This document shows, one piece after another, positions 13,483 to 17,791 of a DNA stretch of 17,791 nucleotides. The notes beneath the pieces were generated by a model. It was not told the DNA's origin and did no database searches. It saw only the letters and a program-made list of their open reading frames with translations. The stretch comes from JBBQNJ01 sp038329845 (GTDB lineage Bacteria > Planctomycetota > Phycisphaerae > Tepidisphaerales > Tepidisphaeraceae). The stretch spans positions 1-17,791 of the forward strand of contig JBBQNJ010000091.1 of the NCBI GenBank assembly GCA_038329845.1. Direction: 5' to 3'. Each line of letters begins with the position of its first letter. The stretch's first letter is position 1. Both the position numbers and the translations under genes were made by a program.

Positions 13483-13980
13483 TCACTTGCGTCCGGCCCT
13501 TGTTCCCGTAACTCGCGGGCGATCGAACACCGCACCGACGCCCAGCTTGGTCAGGATTTCATCTTCCTTGTGGTGCATGATCCGGTAACTGGCGACGGTT
13601 GTATCGTCGAACCCGCACAGATGCAACATGCCGTGCAGGGCATATAGCAACAACTCCTTTTCCAAACTTGTTTTACGCGATTTGGCATGACGCTTCGCCA
13701 CGGGGACGCAGACCATCACATCCCCGCAGGTCACACGTTCGAGCGGGTCGTGGTCGAGCGGAAACGTCATCACATCGGTCGTTCCCTCGACGTTGAAAAA
13801 CCGTTGGTGAAGCGCGGCCATCCGCGCATCACCCACCAGCGCCACCGTCATCTCCCGAAGCGCCGGTCTTAATAATCCGTGCGCCTCAGACAGCATCGCC
13901 GACAGGTATTCCACATGCTCCGACCCGGTCGTGGCGTGAAAGCTGATCGCCAGGCGAGGGCGAGATCGCGATCGAGCCAT
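13483..13980 (-). CDS. ybeY: YbeY endoribonuclease / rRNA maturation factor
   Basis: A 165-residue metal-dependent endoribonuclease acting in 16S rRNA 3'-end maturation and ribosome quality control. The motif TTDVMTFPLD (67-76) is the family landmark. The active-site block reads HGMLHLCGFDD (116-126): His116 and His120 are present, but the third canonical His of HGxLHLxGxDH is Asp126. The Arg that usually precedes the TDV motif is replaced (LHQRFFNVEG). Both changes are known in divergent YbeY proteins, so activity is still likely. The ATG at 13980 overlaps the stop of the upstream HD gene as TGATG, indicating coupled translation; longer frames in this direction run inside that gene and are rejected. 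Its position between pgpH and a CorC-like gene agrees with the assignment. Confidence 0.93.
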   Translation of the reverse strand: MARSRSRPRLAISFHATTGSEHVEYLSAMLSEAHGLLRPALREMTVALVGDARMAALHQRFFNVEGTTDVMTFPLDHDPLERVTCGDVMVCVPVAKRHAKSRKTSLEKELLLYALHGMLHLCGFDDTTVASYRIMHHKEDEILTKLGVGAVFDRPRVTGTRAGRK

Positions 13981-16295
13981 CAGGCCGTCCTCATCGCCGG
14001 CCCCGCCGCGGACTGCGGCTGCTCGGGCGCCGGTGGATAGGCGATCCGACCGTGATAGATCCCCAGCAGGCTCTTGACCAGGCTGCGCTCGACGATCTCC
14101 AGCTCGCGCATGGTCAGGTCGCATTCATCGAACTGCCCATCGGTCAGGCGTTTCATCGCCAGTTCATGCACCAGCGTCTCGATGCGCCCGGCGCTCGGTT
14201 CACCCAGGCATCGGCAGGCCGATTCGACGGCATCGGAGATCATCACCACCGCAATCTCGCGCGTCTTGGGTTTGGGGCCCGGGTAGCGATACTGGGTCTC
14301 GCTGATCCCCGGCTGATCGACGCCCTGCTGGCTCTGCATCGCCTGGCGATAAAAATACTCGACCAGCGTCGTGCCGTGATGCTGCTGGATGTAGGTGATG
14401 ATGCTGGTCGGCAGGTTGTATTCCTTGGCCAGTTCTACGCCGTCCTTAACATGTCCGATGATGATCAGCAGCGACACGCTGGGCGAAAGATTCAAGTGGC
14501 GATTACGTCCATCGAGCTGATTCTCGACGAAGTAGTCCGACTTGTTCATCTTGCCGATGTCGTGGTAGTAGCTTCCCACCCGCGCCAGCAGCGAGTTGCC
14601 TCCGATCGCCTCGACCGCCGCCTCGGTAAGCGTCGCCACCTGCAACGAGTGGTTGTAGGTTCCCGGCGCTTCCAAGGCCAACCGCCGCAGCAGCGGCTGC
14701 GAGACATCGGCCAGCTCGAGCAACGTCATGCTGGTGGTGATACGGAACGTCTTTTCAATAAACGGGAGAATCCCCAGCACGACAAATCCCGCGGCCAGCC
14801 CCGCCGCCCCGCTGTACAAGGCATTGGTCCCCACGTAGCGCAGCGGCTCGATCACGTCCAGGCGGATGGTCCCGGCCACCACCGTCGCGGCCATCATCGC
14901 CAGCGCCGTCACCCCGCCGACTTCGATCAGTTTGCTGCGGGTCCGCACCTCGTCCAGCAGGTTGCAGCAGACGAACACCCCGACGAACAGGATCAGGAAA
15001 AACCCCAGCCCTTCGTTCAGCGCCGCCGTGACCAGTATGGCATGAATCCAGCTCAGTCCCAGGGCGAATCGCCGGTCGTAGGCGATGCAGAGGATCATCG
15101 CCGTGAGAATGGTGGGGAAAATCCCGAAGCCATAGAGCGGGGCGGTCTTGATCCCCGCCAGTTGGCCCACCAACAGCATCGAAAGCATCAGCAGCACGAT
15201 CGCGGTGGCCCGGGCGTGATTACGAACGACCCGGGGCTGATATCGCCAGACATACCCGGCCAGAACCGCGGTGATCAACCAGACGAATCCGACGATCCCG
15301 ACTCGAAACGCCACGCGATGCTCGATCGGCAGCGAATCGAGATAAGCCTGCTGCTCGGCCCGAAGCATCTCCCAGCCGCGAGTGTCGAGGGCGCCGGACT
15401 TGAGGATGATCTGGTTCGCCTTGAACGACACTTGCGCCCGCGACGCGGGGACTCGGCCGGCGGCTTGGTTCTGCGCCTCGGTTGTCGCCTCTTCATCCAG
15501 CAGATGGGTGGGACGAAGCTGATTCAGCGTGAACGCGACGATCTTGGGCTGTAGCTCGGCCCGGAAGTTGGTGTACGCCGCCTTGCGAAGCTCGGACAGC
15601 AGCTCCTGCGACGCCAGCAGCGCATAGGTACGATCGATCTCGACCAGTCCGTTGCTCCCGATGCGAATGCGCCCGGCCTCCTCGGTCCCGCGCAGTTCCT
15701 GGTGGCGGCGAAGCTCCTCGGCCTGCGTGTCGGGCTCCAGGATAATCAGGCGACGAAGGGCCGAAATATAGGCCTTTGCGGCCTCGGTGTACGCCGATCG
15801 CCTCGATGCGGGTTGAAAACTCTGAAGCGCCGTGACGGCGGCGGCGTCGAGCTGGGTGGCGCTGGTTCCGCCGACAATCTGAAACGAATCGCGCAGCTTG
15901 GGCGGCAACTGCTCGAGGGTAGCGCCGGCCATTTCGTCGGGAAGGGCCAGCAACTTTTCTTCGATCTCCTGCCAGACGTCCCCCTCGGCGCGGTAGACTC
16001 GAGGCTCAATCTCCCGGGCTTCGCGCTGGGCCAGTACCAGGCGATCTTTGTCCTTATAACTGAAGGCGACCCGGGCGTGCAGATCGGTGGGGATAAATTG
16101 CCCGGGACGATACGCCAGCACCCCTTCGCGCAGCATCAAGATGCCCGATGCGACCAGCCAGAAGATGATCGCGATCCCCATCGCGCCCAGGGCCCCGTTG
16201 GCGCGAATCTCCTGCCAGTAGCTTAGGGTCGCGCAGCGCCGACTGTCATGGATGGCGGCACGACGCGGAGAATGCTTTTTCGTTCGCCAGTTCAT
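13980..16295 (-). CDS. pgpH: PgpH-like 7TM-HD phosphohydrolase (cyclic-di-AMP phosphodiesterase family)
   Basis: A 771-residue membrane enzyme. One transmembrane helix lies near residues 34-55 (GALGAMGIAIIFWLVASGIL). A large external 7TMR-HDED domain follows, then a bundle of seven helices from about 380 to 560. The cytoplasmic HD domain has YNHSLQVATL, GSYYHDIGKMNKSDYF (H578-D579), IIIGHVKDGVELAKEYNLP and YIQQHHGTTLVEYFY, matching PgpH/YqfF. Those relatives hydrolyse the second messenger c-di-AMP to pApA. The start at 16295 is 13 bases after the phoH stop; a longer frame to 16439 overlaps phoH and is rejected. It ends on the ybeY ATG. No diadenylate cyclase is in the window. Confidence 0.93.
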   Translation of the reverse strand: MNWRTKKHSPRRAAIHDSRRCATLSYWQEIRANGALGAMGIAIIFWLVASGILMLREGVLAYRPGQFIPTDLHARVAFSYKDKDRLVLAQREAREIEPRVYRAEGDVWQEIEEKLLALPDEMAGATLEQLPPKLRDSFQIVGGTSATQLDAAAVTALQSFQPASRRSAYTEAAKAYISALRRLIILEPDTQAEELRRHQELRGTEEAGRIRIGSNGLVEIDRTYALLASQELLSELRKAAYTNFRAELQPKIVAFTLNQLRPTHLLDEEATTEAQNQAAGRVPASRAQVSFKANQIILKSGALDTRGWEMLRAEQQAYLDSLPIEHRVAFRVGIVGFVWLITAVLAGYVWRYQPRVVRNHARATAIVLLMLSMLLVGQLAGIKTAPLYGFGIFPTILTAMILCIAYDRRFALGLSWIHAILVTAALNEGLGFFLILFVGVFVCCNLLDEVRTRSKLIEVGGVTALAMMAATVVAGTIRLDVIEPLRYVGTNALYSGAAGLAAGFVVLGILPFIEKTFRITTSMTLLELADVSQPLLRRLALEAPGTYNHSLQVATLTEAAVEAIGGNSLLARVGSYYHDIGKMNKSDYFVENQLDGRNRHLNLSPSVSLLIIIGHVKDGVELAKEYNLPTSIITYIQQHHGTTLVEYFYRQAMQSQQGVDQPGISETQYRYPGPKPKTREIAVVMISDAVESACRCLGEPSAGRIETLVHELAMKRLTDGQFDECDLTMRELEIVERSLVKSLLGIYHGRIAYPPAPEQPQSAAGPAMRTA

Positions 16296-16308
16296 GGCCG
16301 CTAGCCCG

Positions 16309-17253
16309 TTAAACGTTGTGCGAGGCCGTCCGCTCGTAGGCGTTGACGATGTTCTGCACCAACCGGTGCCGAACGATATCGGCTCGATCCAGCGCAATCG
16401 TGGCGATCCCCTCGATCCCCTGGAGCCTTTCCATGGCATCGACCAGACCGCTGCGCACGCCCTTGTCCAAATCGACCTGGCTGGTGTCGCCGGTGACGAT
16501 CATCTTCGACTCATGGCCCAGGCGAGTCAAAAACATCAGCATCTGCGCGACCGTGGTATTCTGGGCTTCGTCCAGGATGATGACCGATTCGTTGAGCGTC
16601 CGCCCGCGCATGAACGCCAGGGGAATCACCTCGATCACGTCGTTCATCATAAACCGCTTGACCTGCTCGAAGTCCATCATGTCGTTAAGAGCATCGAACA
16701 GCGGGCGCAGGTACGGATTGACTTTGGCCTGCAGATCTCCGGGCAAAAATCCCAGTCGCTCGCCGGCCTCGACGGCCGGGCGGGCAAGCACTAGCCGCTT
16801 GGCCTTGCCGCGTTTAAGCTGATTCGCCGCAGCCGCCACGGCGAGGTAGGTCTTGCCCGTACCGGCCGGTCCGATACAAAAGGTCAGGTCATGGGTCATC
16901 ATCGCCTGGACATATTGTCGCTGCCCATCGGTCTTCGGCTTGATGGCATTGCCTCGGGAATACACCTCGATCGAGTCGGGGGACGGTTCGTCGGATTGAT
17001 GGGCCACGCGGCTGATCGCCTCGCCGATGTCCTCGAGGCTGATCCAGTCCTGTCGGCGGAGCTTGCGCTGGAGCTGCTCGAGCACCGCCGCGGCCCGTGA
17101 CACCGCATCGCGCTCGCCGAGGATACGCAGTTCCTCGTCGCGATTGACCACCTGGACGCCGAAGGCATCGCGGATCATTCGCAGGTGTCGGTCGGCCGAC
17201 CCGAACAGGGCCAGCTTCTTCTCGGGTTGTTCAAGGGTGATATTCAGTTGCAC
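16309..17253 (-). CDS. phoH: PhoH family ATPase (YbeZ-type)
   Basis: A 314-residue cytoplasmic P-loop ATPase. The N-terminal 70 residues form a KH-like domain (LRMIRDAFGVQVVNRDEELR, 24-43). The PhoH domain follows with Walker A GPAGTGKT (128-135), the block LARPAVEAGERLGFLPGD (156-173), Walker B VIILDEAQN (224-232) and the sensor MIVTGDTSQVDL (251-262). YbeZ-type PhoH proteins work with YbeY in RNA processing; ybeY lies two genes downstream. The start codon is GTG at 17253; no closer ATG fits the domain and no ribosome site is obvious. It is the first gene of the minus-strand run phoH-pgpH-ybeY-CNNM. Upstream lies 538 bases of repeat-rich non-coding DNA. Confidence 0.95.
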   Translation of the reverse strand: MQLNITLEQPEKKLALFGSADRHLRMIRDAFGVQVVNRDEELRILGERDAVSRAAAVLEQLQRKLRRQDWISLEDIGEAISRVAHQSDEPSPDSIEVYSRGNAIKPKTDGQRQYVQAMMTHDLTFCIGPAGTGKTYLAVAAAANQLKRGKAKRLVLARPAVEAGERLGFLPGDLQAKVNPYLRPLFDALNDMMDFEQVKRFMMNDVIEVIPLAFMRGRTLNESVIILDEAQNTTVAQMLMFLTRLGHESKMIVTGDTSQVDLDKGVRSGLVDAMERLQGIEGIATIALDRADIVRHRLVQNIVNAYERTASHNV

Positions 17254-17428
17254 GGGAAACAGGTAATACGACCGCGGCGGCCGATGGATCGTCGCCGGCG
17301 GGCAAGGTCCGAGAATTGTGTCGAATTTCCCCGGCGCTGTCGAGTCCCAAAGCCGTCAGGGACGGGTCTGAGGGAGCGTCGCGGGTCCACCGACACGCGT
17401 TAATCTTTATTGGGAAAAGGGTTAGTTG

Positions 17429-17489
17429 CTTGTGGCGCGGGCATCCTGCCTGCCTGGGAGGTCGTAGGCTCGGAAGCATGCACCACAAG
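17429..17489. repeat. Imperfect palindromic element beginning CTTGTGG
   Basis: CTTGTGG (17429-17435) is inverted as CCACAAG (17483-17489), and pairing continues inward with one mismatch as GC/GC. The inside contains GGGCATCCTGCCTGCC. It looks like a small dispersed palindromic repeat of the kind scattered in planctomycete genomes, but only one copy is in this window, so its repeat status is inference. Confidence 0.45.
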
Positions 17490-17653
17490 AAGGGAAAAAT
17501 CCAGAATATCCTTCAAGGAATTGCCCGCCCCGACAGCGCGGCTGCGGGAGTATTCTTGATGTCCCCCTTGACCGTCGGCCCCCGGCGAAGGCTCCTTCGA
17601 TGAATCTCAAATTTCAGATTTCAAATCCGGCTCTTCAAGCGCCAAGGCCGATT

Positions 17654-17758
17654 ATACCGCTCGCGGGTCGTTTTGAGACAATCCGATTGGAAAAACACGG
17701 GACCACGCCGAAGTTTCCGAGCCATTGTGGAGGTCCCGCCGAAGGCCGCGAGCGGTAT
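17654..17758 (+). repeat. 105-bp inverted-repeat-ended element, copy 2
   Basis: Same length and orientation as 2177-2281 with about 13 substitutions and no gaps. Its ends are perfect 13-base inverted repeats: ATACCGCTCGCGG (17654-17666) and CCGCGAGCGGTAT (17746-17758). An inner GGGACC (17700-17705) can pair with GGTCCC (17732-17737), so the element could fold into a nested hairpin. It lies about 400 bases upstream of phoH. This copy has the better-preserved ends and may be closer to the ancestral form. Confidence 0.8.
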
Positions 17759-17791
17759 GAAAGACTTCCCTCCCTCTTCCCCTCCGTGGCC

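Larger units (their letters stand above)
17254..17791. other. 538-bp non-coding, repeat-rich region upstream of phoH
   Basis: No gene is supported here; the short frames present have no recognisable content. It contains an imperfect hairpin element (17429-17489), an AT-rich repeat CAAATTTCAGATTTCAAAT (17608-17626), the second 105-bp element (17654-17758), and a pyrimidine-rich tail at the window edge. The phoH promoter must lie here, but I cannot pick out a convincing one. Confidence 0.6.

Noticed and set aside
14052..15554. 500-codon plus-strand open frame
   Set aside because: Antisense to pgpH; the translation is rich in Arg, His and Gln without any domain.
1..17791. CRISPR arrays, tRNA or rRNA genes, prophage or integrase genes
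   Set aside because: No regularly spaced repeats, cloverleaf-like sequence, rRNA motif or phage/integrase protein was seen on either strand.

Overview
The window is a GC-rich bacterial chromosome segment with mixed gene orientation. It most likely comes from the Planctomycetota, probably the class Phycisphaerae. The lineage call is an inference. It rests on two exported proteins ending in a VPEPASLALLGLGGLGL-type PEP-CTERM anchor, a sulfatase, a LacI-type regulator, a beta-helix carbohydrate-active protein, a Gfo/Idh/MocA oxidoreductase, and a gene order joining phoH, a 7TM-HD (PgpH) gene, ybeY and a CorC-like gene.

Layout. 1-111: the last 36 codons of an unknown plus-strand gene. 227-1945 (minus): a Gfo/Idh/MocA oxidoreductase followed by a four-helix membrane protein. 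1946-2383: non-coding, with a hairpin, one copy of a 105-bp inverted-repeat-ended element, and a strong promoter. 2384-3150 (plus): a HigB-HigA type II toxin-antitoxin pair. 3219-3596 (plus): a DUF971 protein whose stop codon interleaves with that of the convergent phosphate transporter. 3593-5435 (minus): a DUF47/PhoU-like protein followed by a PiT phosphate permease. 5436-5805: no convincing gene. 5806-7695 (minus): a secreted pectate-lyase-superfamily/GH55-like beta-helix protein. 7845-10474 (minus): a LacI-family regulator followed by two paralogous PEP-CTERM proteins, closed by an intrinsic terminator. 10676-12055 (plus): a divergent sulfatase. 12118-17253 (minus): a housekeeping run phoH, pgpH, ybeY, CNNM/CBS (CorC-like). 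17254-17791: a repeat-rich non-coding stretch containing a second copy of the 105-bp element.

How it works together. The accessory part (5806-12055) looks like a polysaccharide-use and cell-surface locus: a regulator of the sugar-responsive type, two surface-anchored proteins, a beta-helix enzyme or binding protein, and a sulfatase. The PiT/DUF47 pair is a standard phosphate uptake unit. The phoH-pgpH-ybeY-CNNM run combines neighbours seen separately in Firmicutes (phoH-pgpH-ybeY) and Proteobacteria (ybeZ-ybeY-ybeX), and serves RNA/ribosome maturation, cyclic-di-AMP breakdown and possibly ion transport.

The most unusual sequence-level signals are four. (1) Two 105-bp repeat copies, about 88% identical without gaps, with 13-bp inverted ends; one lies just upstream of higBA and the other upstream of phoH. 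(2) The higB promoter has its -10 hexamer inside a 20-bp palindrome and its predicted transcription start falls on the A of the higB ATG. (3) The two PEP-CTERM genes share almost identical ribosome site/signal-peptide and anchor modules around unrelated middles. (4) The lacI and sulfatase promoters appear to overlap back to back.
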